This document shows, one piece after another, positions 48,656 through 60,492 of a DNA stretch of 64,000 nucleotides (position 1 is the stretch's first letter; each line of letters starts with the position of its first letter). Made by a program: the position numbers and the translations under genes. Under the pieces are notes generated by a model that searched no databases, had not been told where the DNA came from, and saw only the letters and a list, made by a program, of their open reading frames with translations. Source of the DNA: Cristatella mucedo (taxonomy: Eukaryota > Bryozoa > Phylactolaemata > Cristatellidae); NCBI GenBank assembly GCA_009760855.2, contig WPIO01000113.1:510001-574000 (forward strand), written 5' to 3'.

Positions 48656-50689
48656 ATTGATTATATAATGGTAATGCTGGACAATCAGCAGCAGGGGCTT
48701 TGCTAACCATAATTAGGAGTAGGAAAGGAGTTTACTTCTTCGGCGACATAGATACGCCTTCAATCAAGACCGATGTAACAGGAAGAGGTTTCGTTAAATC
48801 GTCGCTTAGAAAGTCTGAGTATGCACTGCCTAACCTCTCTCATAATACGTTCCACTGAAAACTTTGCAATTTTATTGTCGAACACTTGCATCTAAACAGG
48901 ATTTAGATGATGGCTATGTGAAGTATTTGCATTTTATAATTCAATTGCAGAAGTTCACATGACATAGAAGCTTAAACAAATTTGTGGCCTGTATTCTTTG
49001 CTAAAACTTTAAGGAAATCCTTAAGTGTGGTCGATGTTCCATCAGCAACAGATATTTTTTTTCAAAAGATGACCTAGAAAGGTCAGTGATGATACAAATT
49101 ATTTACTATGAGCAAAGCGTTATGGATTTTGCAAGTTAGTACATATGTATTAAAGGTATGGTAGGAGAGTGGAGACGTTTCTTAATATGATCGATACTGT
49201 GCATAATAACACTAACCGTATTTACAGCTTGTTAATGCGCACGTTATCACGAACTATATCATGCTTGTCGACACTTTACGCTCACCTAATAACCATGCAA
49301 TCGTTGCGTCTTGTAAGCACCTGCAAAGAGCCAAGAAAGAAAATTAATTTTTCAAAGCCCTCTATTTCTCCTAGCATACATCTTATTATTCACTAATTAC
49401 AATATTATTTTTCCTCTCGAGATTTTACGCTAGAAGGCTCGTATATTTACTGCCAAAATCGAGTCTCAGTGCATCTTTGAAAAGGTCAATGGGATGCTGC
49501 CTTTAACAGCTGAGATTGCAAAATCTGGGAAATTAATTTAAGTCGAGTTTTCGGCAGGCATCACGGATATTCAGCCAGAAAAAATCAAGGCACCTTTTTA
49601 CCTCTAAATTGATTGTAACAATACAGCAAAAGAAAGCTGGTTATTCACAACAATGGTCTGGCGTCAAAATATTTGTCACCGTGCCTCTCGTAAAGAAAAC
49701 TTAGACGATTCAAATAATGCCTTTTTTGGGATTTATTGCCATTTCATGCCTATTTCCGTCTATGATCCAGTCCGGTATGCTAAATTTATTATTATACCTT
49801 TGTAGTAGGTATACAATGTTATGGCTTTGGTTGTATTCTGTCGGAAATTATTCAGTTTTGAGCTATCTTCTCCGATTTGAATAATAGTGTTTACAATAAC
49901 TCCCATCATTGAAGAATACCTTGCATACTGCTAAAGTCTCGGTTTGACGCATAGGTGCGGTCACACTGAATTGTTAAATACCTCTCACTAAGTTGTGTAT
50001 GCCGATTGAATAGCAGTTTCTAGACTGCGAGCAGAATTATTCATTTCTCAGGGTCTAGTCATTCCTTGTTATTTGCTGGACGTGTATAGTTTTAAGTTTA
50101 ATATTGCCTTTAAACTATTAATGACATTAGTCTTTTATTGAATCCTTCGTATTTCATAATAATAATCGAAGTATTATGGATTCTAGTGCAACTTAATGGC
50201 TTGTATGAGTAACATTTCGCTTTTGGCTAAAATAAATATTTTACAATTTTCCACATTTTCTTATTTAATTCGTTCATGTAAATTTCAAGCTGATTAGTGA
50301 TTGGAAGCATGATGAAAAAGTGGGCATTGAATACTAAAGGTTTCTCATGGTTAAAAGCCATCTCAAAGTAGGTAAGATTGAGTCAGTAATTTTTCAAAGA
50401 CAATAAGATGCTGAAACTTTTCATTATCTAAGGCTAGGGGCATACAAAGTGCGAATCCTACATGTTGAGGGGGCAAACAGAGTGGAGATTGCCTATTAAT
50501 TGGTAACTGGCTATGTGCAAATTGAGTCAGGCGGCAGTTGACGCTCTGGTATTCAACTGTGAGCTTCAAGCTGCAGTTGATCTTTGACCCGCTCTATCTT
50601 TCTTAGCAGTCCGAGAGAACGAGCTATGCCAGGGACGTGGACATCAGTACGAAGTTATAAACCCGGATTTACTCGATAAAGGGCAATCC
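48656..50689. other. AT-rich, no gene or repeat recognised
   Basis: This is about 2 kb without a credible open frame, RNA gene or known repeat on either strand. It is probably intronic or intergenic. Confidence 0.5.
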
Positions 50690-50890
50690 CTTTAGTGAGT
50701 AGATGAAGGGATACTATTGATAACCAAGTCTTTCTTGGGTGCCTCTCATCATTACTAGGCTTTACTGGCATTGCACTGCAATTGTAAAGGGCAGATCTCA
50801 GCGGGAGACCCCAGAGTAATGTTGCGAACTGACAAAGATCATCCGAGTAACCAGTCAAGTATGGGGTATAGCAGGGCCCTGCTCGATCTA
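50690..50890 (+). mobile_element. LINE-A RT fragment
   Basis: It matches the RT segment around VLLERLSSR--ITG and QS-GVNEKRSSE, also seen at 13,720-13,890, without a 3' end. It directly precedes a minus-strand LINE-A 3' tail. Confidence 0.55.
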
Positions 50891-50904
50891 GAGCTCGGAC
50901 GGCT

Positions 50905-51370
50905 TATAATAATAATAATAATACTCTCGATAAAGCGCCCTCAGAGAACTCAATCTCTTTCCAGGCGCTGCAAAGTGAAACGCGATTGTATCGAGAGTAA
51001 TAGCATGCTTGATAAACAACATGAATAACATGGTTATGGGTGACATGCACGGGGTCAGAATACAGGTGTGGTTAGTGGCAGCATGCACAGTGTCAGCACG
51101 CATAAGAAAACGAAGGAAGAATCACAGGGACCCACTAAAGGCTGTCCTAAATAGAGGTTTTAAGTTCTTTTTAAATGTGGTCAAGTCAGGGGATGTTCTG
51201 ACGCAAGTCGGGAGGGGGTTCCAGGCTTTGGCAGCATACGAACTAAATGCACGGTCTCCAAAGGATTTGAGGTTGTACGAGGTATTGGAAGACTGTTGGA
51301 TTCCGAAAAGCGGGTGGTACGATGCTTGTCCTGGTGGGGGAGTAAACCTGAGAGAGAGGCTGGAGCATAG
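50905..51370 (-). mobile_element. LINE-A 3' end
   Basis: The reverse strand carries a short C-terminal piece, the 3' UTR, the hairpin at 50,930-50,970 and an ATT tail at 50,906-50,921. It is cut at its 5' side at about 51,370. Confidence 0.8.
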
Positions 51371-51796
51371 AGTCTTATCTCTGATGGAAGACATAGCTAA
51401 ATAAATCAGCTGCTGAAATTCTTGGTAAAGTTTTTGTAGGTTTGAAGCTAAGGTTACTGCCCTGCAAATGCCGGACAATTGATGCAAAGACGTTTTAAAC
51501 CTTCACTTGGTAAGGATAGGTACGATATACAAGAAACATCGACGGTCTTAAGTTTTTAACTATAAACATTAAAATTGGCTTTGTAGGTAAAGGTAACCAA
51601 ATGATGTCAAAATACCTAATTTGGATATGCTTTAATTTTTATATGCTGTGAACTGCCGATGAAACCGGTTTTATATTTTATAGTTTCTGTTTTTCATTTT
51701 CATTTCTTCTAGTGGTTTGCTAATGCCAACTCAGATCTTTTATCGCCCGTTACCTATAAAGTAGATGTGGTTTAATTTAATCTTATTTCATTGTAG
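51371..51796. other. Intron-like sequence
   Basis: AT-rich, ending in a pyrimidine-rich tract and ttgtag at 51,791-51,796, the acceptor for the next exon. No gene is seen. Confidence 0.45.
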
Positions 51797-52195
51797 CTCC
51801 AGCACTAATTGGAATTTTTCCAAGCTGCGTTTCCGAGACATCACCCTTTACAGTGACATGCACTATTGTCGGTGTCAAAGGCTTTGGAATGATAGATGTT
51901 AGTCTAGATGTCAGGGATAATGATAAGACATGGCCGATAGCTCTCTGTGACGTCTACGAGGGATATTATTTCAATCCAGAGGCAGCTTTATTTTTTAAAT
52001 CTAGACAGCAATCATGCAAAATTCCAAATCGGCCGTCAAAAGATCTGGATGTTACTTTTGAACTCACCGTTTCAACTAATTTAACAGCAGCACTGGAAAT
52101 TCTCAAAAGATCATCGTGCGCTTCCTGGTACGAAGACAAATGGCAAAGAATGGTCTACATTTATGATAACAAATCTTCTAGTGTCTCAAATTGCG
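51797..52195 (+). CDS. Six-cysteine extracellular module, exon 1 of a matched pair
   Basis: The exon runs from the acceptor ttgtag to a donor G|GTAAAC and is 399 nt long, with phase 1 at both ends. It encodes about 132 residues with cysteines at 10, 21, 50, 73, 107 and 132, motifs FTVTC and ALCDV, and a sequon NLT at 94. It aligns without gaps to the exon at 62,291-62,689 (52 of 132 identical by hand count). The even cysteine number, sequon and phase-1 symmetric exon fit a disulfide-bonded extracellular module. The FTVTC start is faintly Ig-like, but I cannot assign a family. The donor is weak. If it is not used, the frame ends with RFFLTAVH and a stop at 52,227, making this a terminal exon. 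Confidence 0.75.
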
Positions 52196-52281
52196 GTAAA
52201 CGCTTTTTTCTAACTGCAGTGCATTGAAGCTAAAAGATACAATTCTTTCAACCCAAAGTTCTAATCACTATCTGATATTCT

Positions 52282-52503
52282 TTATCTAAATTTAAACCTG
52301 TGCCGCTTCATGTACAATTGCGTTTTATTCCTAGTCGCAGAGGGCATTAGTTCAAAAAATACCAGTTGCATGCTATTGACGACGTACTTGTTGCTAGCAA
52401 CGTCAAGAAGGTAAAGATAGCCATCTGGTTGCGTACTGAAACGATTCTCTGGTAGCAGGGCCCGCTGGTATAACGTGCCCACAAATGCGGAAGTCAAGCA
52501 ACC
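52282..52503 (-). CDS. Candidate terminal exon, unknown protein, minus strand
   Basis: After a good acceptor on the reverse strand (TATTCTCAG ending at 52,504) an open phase-0 frame of 73 residues runs to a TAA at 52,284. It contains GCLTSAFVGTLYQRALLPEN, YLYLLDVASNKYVV and QLYMKRHRFKFR. Its composition is protein-like, ending in a basic tail. It is not LINE or SINE sequence and I do not recognise it. It would converge with the plus-strand six-cysteine exon, only 87 bp away. Confidence 0.35.
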   Translation of the reverse strand, partial: GCLTSAFVGTLYQRALLPENRFSTQPDGYLYLLDVASNKYVVNSMQLVFFELMPSATRNKTQLYMKRHRFKFR

Positions 52504-52659
52504 CTGAGAATAGCACCGGTGAGTTTATCTAATAATGAACTTAAACTATATAGAGCTGAGCTTACAAGTGATAGCACATCAAGAAAGAGCACGATACATG
52601 TTAGACAAGGACAGAGTGAGCTGAATGAGGCAATCCCGGGTTAGGCTGGCCACAGGCGC

Positions 52660-53420
52660 CAGCATACGAGTCGCAGTTGCCACATCTTGCTACTACTCGC
52701 CGATATTCACTGGCGCCCAGTCAAGCAACGACATCGATTTGAAGGTTGTGTCAGTCACTCGCTTTTAGGTCCCTTCACTCTTTGGCTCCAGCCTACCTAT
52801 CAGATCTACTGCCCCACTAGACTAAGCATCCTACCATCCGCTTTTCGGAATCTATTTGCCCATACCTTGTACAAATCTCAGATCCTTCGGAGACCGTGCC
52901 TTTAGTTCGCATGCTCCCAAAGCCTAGAAACTAATTTCCGACCTGCGTCGCGACATCTCCCGACTTACATTTAAAAAGAAACTAAAAGCGCATCTATTTC
53001 TGACAGTATATAGTGGGTCCCTGTGATTAGTCCTTTACGTGCTTATGAATGCTAACAGTGTGCACGCTGCCACTAACCAAATTTGCATGCTGATCCTGTG
53101 CAAGTCACCCGTAACCATGTTATTCTTGTTGTGTAAATAAATAAATAGATAAAACCTTGCTGATTAAACAGCCTCTTTTGTATAGCGACAGAAGAGCCTT
53201 TATGACTATCACCACCGCTTGCAGTGGCGATAAAGGATGCCCCACCGCAGGAATCGAACCCACGACCTCGGGACCGAGGCCGTGAAAGCAACCGCCTTAC
53301 CTAGTGTGCCATCACGGCCATTCGACCGTGGTTCCTTTGCAGTAAATTTAAAGTGCCTAGAAAGAGATTGAGGTCTTGGAGGGCGCTATATCAAGTGTAT
53401 TATTATTATTTCGCGTTAAT
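52660..53420 (+). mobile_element. LINE-A 3' end with SINE-2 insert
   Basis: It encodes the C-terminal segment (LLADIHWRPVKQRH, then the SLLGPFTLWLQPTYQIYCPT frame), then 3' UTR and the hairpin aaagtgcctag...gagggcgct at 53,350-53,388 with an ATT tail. SINE-2 interrupts the UTR at 53,134-53,320. Confidence 0.75.
53134..53320 (-). mobile_element. SINE-2 copy, best preserved
   Basis: On the reverse strand it has a tRNA-like head beginning GGCCGTGATGGCACACTAGG, a perfect box B GGTTCGATTCC (53,250-53,260), the block GATAGTCATAAAGGCTCTTC, and a (TTTA)n-type tail. It lies inside a LINE-A 3' UTR. Confidence 0.85.
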
Positions 53421-54299
53421 CGCTCAGAGGAGTAAATATATCTAGCTGTGAATGGTACAGCCTTATAACAGATGCGTTGATAGACGAAAAGTCATTGCTG
53501 ACAAATTACGTCATATAATTTGGCAGTCACTGCATTTGCCACACAAGAGCTTATCAGCGCTACCTAGGTAGGAAGGCATTCAAAGTGTGAGATAGCGGAG
53601 ACAAGAGAAAGTGTTAAGCAAACGCACAGACCGTCATAGCCGTGCTAGTTTTTGCCATTGAAGCCTGAGTATATTTTCATCGACGCTCAGCTGAAAGTAG
53701 GCACATTTAACTTTTAAGCAGACGCGGTCAGCTGGTGCCGTGTTTTGTTGCAAAGTTACGTATCGCTTGAGTTGTTACTCGACTCTAGAGATTACGGACC
53801 CATACTTTTTGAGGATTTGACTTCCAATTTGATTTCCTATTAACACTAGGGCTGCCAATAACAAGTCGGATAATTTTATTGCAGTTAAATTTGAGAAAGA
53901 TTGCTGAAATAATAGTCACAAATTATGAAAAAGAGCTGACCAAGAACAGAGCTTCGATGTAACTATAATAATAACAAATAACTAGAATAAATATAAGTAA
54001 CTATAAGTAACTATAACTATAAGTAACTATAATAATAATCTTTCTTAGTGATCATCAGGCCTGTTATAACTCCGGCGGCCCAACTTAATGTATGTCTTTG
54101 GAATACTCAATCAATGAGCAATAAACCAATAGTAATAAGCGACCTAGTTTCTGTAAAAGGTCTCGGCCATCTCGCCTTGACAGCAACTTGACTAAAATTG
54201 ATTAACTGCCAGATAATTAAAGATGCAACTGGACTGTTTTCTACTTTTTAAAGTCCCTAAATCGATAAAACTACTTGAGGTAGAGTTGCTATTGTTTCG
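53421..54299. other. No gene seen; short AACTATAAGT repeat
   Basis: It is mostly AT-rich with no convincing exon. A short imperfect repeat of ataactataagtaact units lies at about 53,985-54,035. Confidence 0.5.
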
Positions 54300-56940
54300 C
54301 GCTCTAAATTTGACTTTAAGCCATTTACAGTAACATCGAAGCACTCTTTCGAATTTATTGTCTTGATTTCACCAGACAACAAGCAACGTGTAGTGGCAGT
54401 CGTCTATCGCTCACCAGGTACCAAGTCCTCCATCTCAGATTTCTCTGATCTCATTTCGATTCTGTGTGCAAAAATAGACCTTTCCTCATTAGGGGTGATT
54501 TCAACATTCATTTTTATAACTTATCTGACGTCATTAGCAGTGAATTTGGTGCATTGACTGATGCATTGTCTCTCGTGGCTGACATGCATGGACTACTCAC
54601 ATTAAGGGTCACTCACTCGACCAAATGTTATGATGCAACTGCACGTCTGTCGTGACCGTTTATTACCAAATCTTGCTTATCAGACCACGTGCTGATCATA
54701 TCCATTCTGCAATTTGTGTCGTCCTCTTCATACAAAATCGCCAGTGAATCGCCTAACCTCAAGACCCTTGACATCGGTGCCGTCCGTACGAGAATATCTG
54801 CTTCGACTTTGCCGTTCAATCCCCTTCCGACCTGTCACCATTAGTAGATTGCTACAACACGACACCAGCTGACATGCTCAACGAGTTTGCACCCCTCACT
54901 AAGCACACTGTTCGCCATAGTCCAGACGTCCTATGGCTTAACACAGGCACTAAACTAGCTAAGTCTACTAAGCACAAGCTTGAAAAAGCATGCTATAGAT
55001 CAGGACTGACTGTCCATCGACAGGCATACGAGGACTACTTTAGATCGTACCAATCGATCCTAGCAAAGGCCAAGTCTAGCTTCTATGAAAAAAAATGTTG
55101 AATCACAGCTGCAAAATCCAAAAAATGCCAATCTCGACGATTAGCCATCTTCCTTACCACTCCCAGGTTAGCTCCCTACCGAATGATCCCTGTGAAGATC
55201 TAGCGGATCACTTTTCTAGCTTCTTTGTCCAAGAAGATATATCAGGGAGTCCATCCCTAAGATGGCAGCACCCCCTCGAATGCTGTTCCTCAATTCCATA
55301 TAACACTTCAATGTATACATTCAAGGAGGTCACTAGTGACCTCGTCCTGAAGTACCGCCCAGTCTTCCTTCTACCATTTCTATAAAAGACACTGGAGCGG
55401 GTCGTGGCGGACCAGCTGAACTCATATATTGAAACCTCACACCTTGATAGTAAGTTCCAGTCTGGCTTTAGCGCTAATTACTCCACAGAGTCACGCATCG
55501 TTTCAGATGTAAAACGACCTATTTGGGAACGTAGACATGAGGAGATTATCTTTGCTTATTTTGCTCGGTCTCTCGGAAGCTTTTGAGAATATCAATCATC
55601 TGCTCGTTCTTGAGCGCCTCTCATCTCGCGTGGGCATCACTCGCATTGCACTGCAATTGCTGAGATCCTGTTTCAATGGGAATCCCCAGACTGCTGCTGT
55701 GAATGAAAAAAGGTCATCCGAGGAACCTCTGAAATATGGGGTACCTCAGGGCTCCGTGCTCGGTCCACTCCTTTAAATGGTTTCTACTCTCCCTATTGCC
55801 AATATAATTGAGAAACACAATCTAGGTTTTAACTTTGATGCGGATGACACTCAGTTGTACCTTAGCTTTGATTCCTCCCAGCCCTCGAGCATGTCGAATT
55901 CTCTCAACTCGCTTGCTGCATATATTGACGAAATCCACACATGAATGGCAGCAAATTTGATTAAATTGGATGATGATAGAACCAACTTATTAGTTATGGG
56001 AAAACTAAGTGTGATTCAGAAATGAGAAAGGCTGAAGCTCAAAATTGACTCTGCCAGCACATCTCTTGCTGATTCTACACAAAATCTAGGCGTCCTTCTT
56101 CAATTTGACCTTATCGGACGACCACATCAGCTCCACAGTAAAGTCCGCCTACATTCAGCTATATAGCATTGCTAAGTTCACTTGTTTAGACATTGACACC
56201 ACATCTAAATTGGTACATGCAATTGTGACATACCGTCTTGACTTCTGTAACTCAGTGATTGTTGGTCTACCGGCCTGTGCACTCAGGCGCTTACATCTGG
56301 TGCAAAACTCTGCAGCTAGGCTTGTCTGTCATGAGTGGAGCAGTAGCCATATCAACCAACCTTTCGCCGATCTGCACTGGCTCCTAGTCAAGCAACGCAT
56401 TGATTTCAAGATTTAGCCACTCATTTTCAGGTCCCTTCATTTTTTAGCCCCAGCCTATCTATTAGATCTATTCCGCACCAGGATAACATCGTTCCACCCA
56501 CTTTTCGTAATCCAACTGTTTAACTAAACCTCGTACAAACCTCAAATTGTTTGGAGATGCTGCCTTTAGCTCGTATGCTCCCAAAAGCCAGGAACTCACT
56601 TTTAACTTGTGTCAAGACATCTCCTGACTTGTCCACATTTAAAAAGAGACTAAAACGCATTGATTTATGACAGCATTTAGTGGGTCCCTGTGATTTGTCC
56701 TTTATGTGCTTTTTCGTGCTGACACTGTTGCATGCTGCCACTAATCACATTTGCATGCTGACCCTATGCATGTCACATAGAAACCATGAAACTCTTGTTG
56801 TTGATTGAGCATGCTAACACTAACCGATCGATCATTCTTCCTTTGCAGCAATTGTAAGGCGCCTAGAAAAAGATTTGAGTTCTTTGAAGGCGTTTGATCA
56901 AACGTATTATTATTATTGTTATTGTTATTGTTATTGTATA
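54300..56940 (+). mobile_element. LINE-A, longest copy (endonuclease plus RT)
   Basis: A 5'-truncated, decayed L2/CR1-type LINE. Endonuclease pieces are VAVVYRSPGTKSS, IRGDFNIHF (about 54,485-54,510) and LSDHVLIIS. RT pieces are LGLSEAFENINH, YGVPQGSVLGPLL (about 55,737-55,776) and FDADDTQLYLSFD (about 55,833-55,872). The C-terminus has YRLDFCNSVIVGLPACALR and ADLHWLLVKQRIDF. The 3' UTR ends in a hairpin (56,855-56,900) and an ATT/GTT tail. Many frameshifts make it dead. It shows the original VPQGS motif that the two minus-strand copies have lost. Confidence 0.9.
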
Positions 56941-56992
56941 TTGGCGAGTTATTCACTAAGCTATTACTGCTCTAGCTTCTTTGTCTGCAAGA

Positions 56993-57165
56993 CGTAATGG
57001 CACACTAGGTATGGCGGTTGCTTTCACGACCTCGGTCCCGAGGTCGTGGGTTTGATTCCTGTGGTGGGCGGTGCTTTATCGCCACTGCAAGCGGTGGTGA
57101 TGGCTGTAAAGGCTCTTCTGTCGCTATACAAAAAGAGGCTGTTTAATCAGCTAGGATTTATTTAT
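56993..57165 (+). mobile_element. SINE-2 copy
   Basis: It has the start gacgtaatggcacactaggt, box B gggtttgattcc (57,048-57,059), middle tgctttatcgccactgcaag, and end ggctcttctgtcgctataca, with an ATTTATTTATA tail. Confidence 0.85.
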
Positions 57166-57846
57166 AAGACGGAAAAGATAAAAGATTCCGTCGCTAGAGT
57201 AGCAGCATCCCCTCTGGACTTCTCTTTCCTAATTCCGAACAGCATCTTGAATTCGAGCAAGAAATACACAGAAACAGAAGATATCCAGTGGTGTAGTGGA
57301 GCAGGACTTTCCAGAAAGCTTTCAACTGCTGACTTTTGTCGGCGAGTTAGCATTAAAAAAGAATAAATGACAAATCCAAGTGCTAATTCAACGGCTCCGT
57401 ACTGTAAGTTGACAGCAGTGATGTTGACGTGGCTATCGAGCTTTTATGTTTCAATACTGACCACGAAATCCAAATCAAAGCAAACTTGAGACTTTTTTAA
57501 TTATTTGTGAATATTTTGATATTTAAAGTATTAATTCCTTGAGCAATGTATGTCTACGCGATTAACGTGCTCTAAATTGAACTAACTGAACAAGGTTTTG
57601 CTTTTTTGTCGAGAACGGATAATGCTGTCACTTCCTTGGCCGCTTGGATGACAATTGTAAAGCGGCAGCTATTTTTAGAGTACATTAAGAGGTAGATTTC
57701 CCTTTGTGGCAAGATTTCAAAAGCAAGCACTGTACGCTCATCAATTAGGTCCCAAGAGCACTAAAAGTGTTCAAGAAAATTATAATTGACAAGTTGATAA
57801 TTTTTGATTTTTCTTATTCACTCTCGGATCTGTTGCATATGCTAAG
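57166..57846. other. No certain gene
   Basis: An open frame continues from the SINE to 57,366 (about 65 residues, ending RVSIKKE) with protein-like composition, but no acceptor precedes it. The rest is AT-rich and intron-like. Confidence 0.35.
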
Positions 57847-57930
57847 TGCATCATCTTTTTGAAGATTCGGATACAGATAGCGATGTTAACCCTGCTACGC
57901 CTGAGGAAACCAGTAGCATCTTAAGTCCTG
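57847..57930 (+). CDS. Possible small phase-1 linker exon
   Basis: Between a possible acceptor (atgctaag) and a strong donor, G|GTAAGT at 57,931, lies 84 nt that read openly as HHLFEDSDTDSDVNPATPEE and about eight more residues. Both ends are phase 1, like the six-cysteine exons on either side. The acidic, Ser/Thr/Pro-rich composition would fit a linker or stalk. The acceptor has a poor pyrimidine tract, so this is speculative. Confidence 0.25.
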
Positions 57931-58254
57931 GTAAGTGAAAATCTGCAAAAAAACATTCCTCATAAAATATCTATATTCTACTATAGGCCAGACAACGCCT
58001 GGAAAAAGAACAATAAACTACCGGCTGAGAAGATGTATTCCATTATTGCAAGTATCACACTTGGGTCATTTATTGACATCAGTTTACTTCAAAGCGTTTT
58101 TAAAAAATTTCTAATTCGACGGCTAATCATGGCTTGAGCCGGTGTCACAATTACCACAGATTATTGGTGGCTTCTGAAGACTAATATAACGGAGGTCTTA
58201 AATGTATACCACTTGAAGCTTTCACTCAGCTGCTTATTTTAACCATAATATAAT

Positions 58255-60145
58255 GATAATGCACTTGATAAAGGGCCTTCAGAGAACCTAATCTCTCTCT
58301 AGGCGCTTTGCATTTGCTGCAAATAGGAATGCAATTGAATGGTAAGTAAAATCATGCTTGATAAACAAATCAAAGAATAACATGGTTAGGAATGACATGC
58401 ACAGGGTCAGAATGCAAATGTGGTTAGTGGCAGCATGCACAGTGTCAGCATGCATAAGCACATCAAAGACGAATCACAGGGACCCACTAAATGCTGTCCT
58501 AAATAGGTGTGTTTTTAAGTTCCTTTTAAATTTGGCCAGGTCAGGGGATGCTCTGACGCAAGTCGGGAGGGAGTTCCATGCTTTGGGAGCATACGAACTA
58601 AATGCACGGTCTCAAAAGGATTTGAGGTTTGTACGGGGTATTTGTAAACTGTTGGATTCCGAAAAGCGGATGGCGCGATACTTGGCCTGATGGTACATCT
58701 GAGAGATAGGCTGGAGCCAAATAATGAAGTGACCTAAAAGTGAGCGACACAACTTTGAAGTCAATCCGTTTCTTGACTGGTAGCCAGTGCAGGTCGGCGA
58801 GAAGTGGTGTAATGTGGCAACTGAGCCGCTCACGACAGACAAGCCTAGCTGCCGAGTTTTGCACCAGCTGCAATCGCCTGATCGCACATGCCGGTAGGCC
58901 AGCGAGCAGTGAGTTGCAGAAGTCAAGACGGGATGTCACGAATGCATGAACCAACTTAGATGTGGTATCCTTATCAAAACAAGCCCGAATTTTAGCAATG
59001 TTGTGAAGCTGAAAATAGGCAGATTTGACTGTATTGCTGATATGGTCGTCTAACAAGAGGTCGCTTTGGAATATGACTCCTAGATTTCGAGCTGATTCAG
59101 CTGGTGATATGCTGGCAGAGCCAATTTTGAGCGTCAGCCTTTCCAATTTGTGAATCACAGTGGGTTTGCCACTAACTAGTAAGTTAGTTTCATCATCGTT
59201 TAGTTTTAGAAAATTTGCTGCAATCAATGTGCGGATGTCATCAATGCATGCAGCAAGTGAGTTGAGAGAATTTGAGGTGCTCGAAGGCTGGGAGGGATCA
59301 AAGAAAAGGTACAACTGAGTGTCATCCGCATCAAAGTAAAAGCGTAGATTGTGTTTGGCAATCACATCAGCAAGAGGGAGAGTATAAACCGTGAAAAGAA
59401 CCAGACCTAGCTCGGAGCCCTGAAGTACCAAATATTTTAGAGGTACCTCAGATGATCTTCGTTGATTCACGTCAATACTCTGGATTCTCCCACTGAGATA
59501 ACACCTGGACCACTGCAAAGCAGTGCCAGTGATGCCATGGCGAGATGAGAGGCGCTCTAGAAGAACTTTGTGATCGATGGTATCAAATGTCTCCGAAAGA
59601 TCGAGCAAAACAAGCAGAGACACTGTACCCATGTCTGGATTGCTAAGTAGGTCGTTGTATACCCTGAGAAATGCTGACGCTGTGGGGTGATTAGCTCTAA
59701 AGCCAGACTGGAACTTACTAACAAGGTGTGAGGTTTCGATATATGAGCTCAGCTGGTCCGCCACGATCCGTTCCACTGTCTTTGATAAGAATGATAGAAG
59801 GGAGACTGGGCGGTAGTTGCTTAAGTTCTCTTGGTCTAGTGTCGCTTTCTTGCGAATTGGCATGACTACAGCGTTTTTGAAAGGTGCTGGGACATGACCT
59901 GAGGCTAATAACATAATAATGTTAGTTATGCATGGCAGCAGCAGATCAATGCAACGTATGGGCAAGACAGTGGGAATAGGGTCCACAGGACTTGTTGTCT
60001 TCTTTGATTGAGATACGAACTTCAGGACTAGATCACTAGTGACCTGTCTAAATGTAGACAATGAGGAGCAGCCAGGAATCTGGGAACAGCATTCTAGCGG
60101 GGATGTTGTCATCGCAGGGACGGATTCTCTTATCATATTCATTGC
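58255..60145 (-). mobile_element. LINE-A with 514-residue open frame
   Basis: The reverse frame at 58,598-60,142 is open for 514 residues from the region before the RT to the C-terminus: NYRPVSLLSFLSK, LLDLSETFDTIDH, VLQGSELGLVL (altered VPQGS motif), FDADDTQLYLFF, TSRLDFCNSLLAGLPACAI and LHWLPVKKRIDF. The endonuclease is missing. It is nearly identical to 46,040-47,625. Its 3' UTR (58,255-58,540) is much less similar to that copy. The hairpin, with a g for c change, lies at 58,267-58,310. Confidence 0.9.
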
Positions 60146-60330
60146 GAGTTCCGTAAGAATGTAATTTTATTTACAATTGTATCAATGCTTAGTTAAGCAT
60201 TTTGCAATGATATATACACTAAATTCAATATCTTTTAGTTTTTGTTCAGTCTTTCAATTCAGAAGATCAATAGTACAATTACTGTGCCAGATATTTCGTT
60301 TCCAAGAATATCAGGTAAAATAAAGTACTA

Positions 60331-60492
60331 GCTCATTTAACAGCCTCGTTGGTATAGAAACAGAAGAGCCTTTACACTGTCACAATCGCTTCCAGTGGTG
60401 ATCAATAATCACCCATCGCAGGTTTTGAACTCGCGACCTTGGGACAGAGGTCATGAATGGGACCACTTACTCAGTGTGCCATCGCGGTGGCA
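60331..60492 (-). mobile_element. SINE-2 copy
   Basis: On the reverse strand it has the head GCGATGGCACACTGAG, a box-B-like GAGTTCAAAACC, the block GATTGTGACAGTGTAAAGG, and the end GTTTCTATACCAACGAGGC. It is more diverged than the copies at 53,134 and 56,993. Confidence 0.75.

Noticed and set aside
53240-53320. A second possible tRNA gene on the minus strand
   Set aside because: It has a perfect box B but belongs to the SINE-2 family, with several dispersed copies and no cloverleaf.
54363-54660. An endonuclease/exonuclease/phosphatase gene
   Set aside because: The GDFNIHF and SDH motifs belong to the endonuclease of the LINE-A copy, with RT following in order.
57046-57366. A 106-residue open frame
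   Set aside because: Its first third is SINE-2 sequence and no splice acceptor precedes the rest, so a gene call is not supported.
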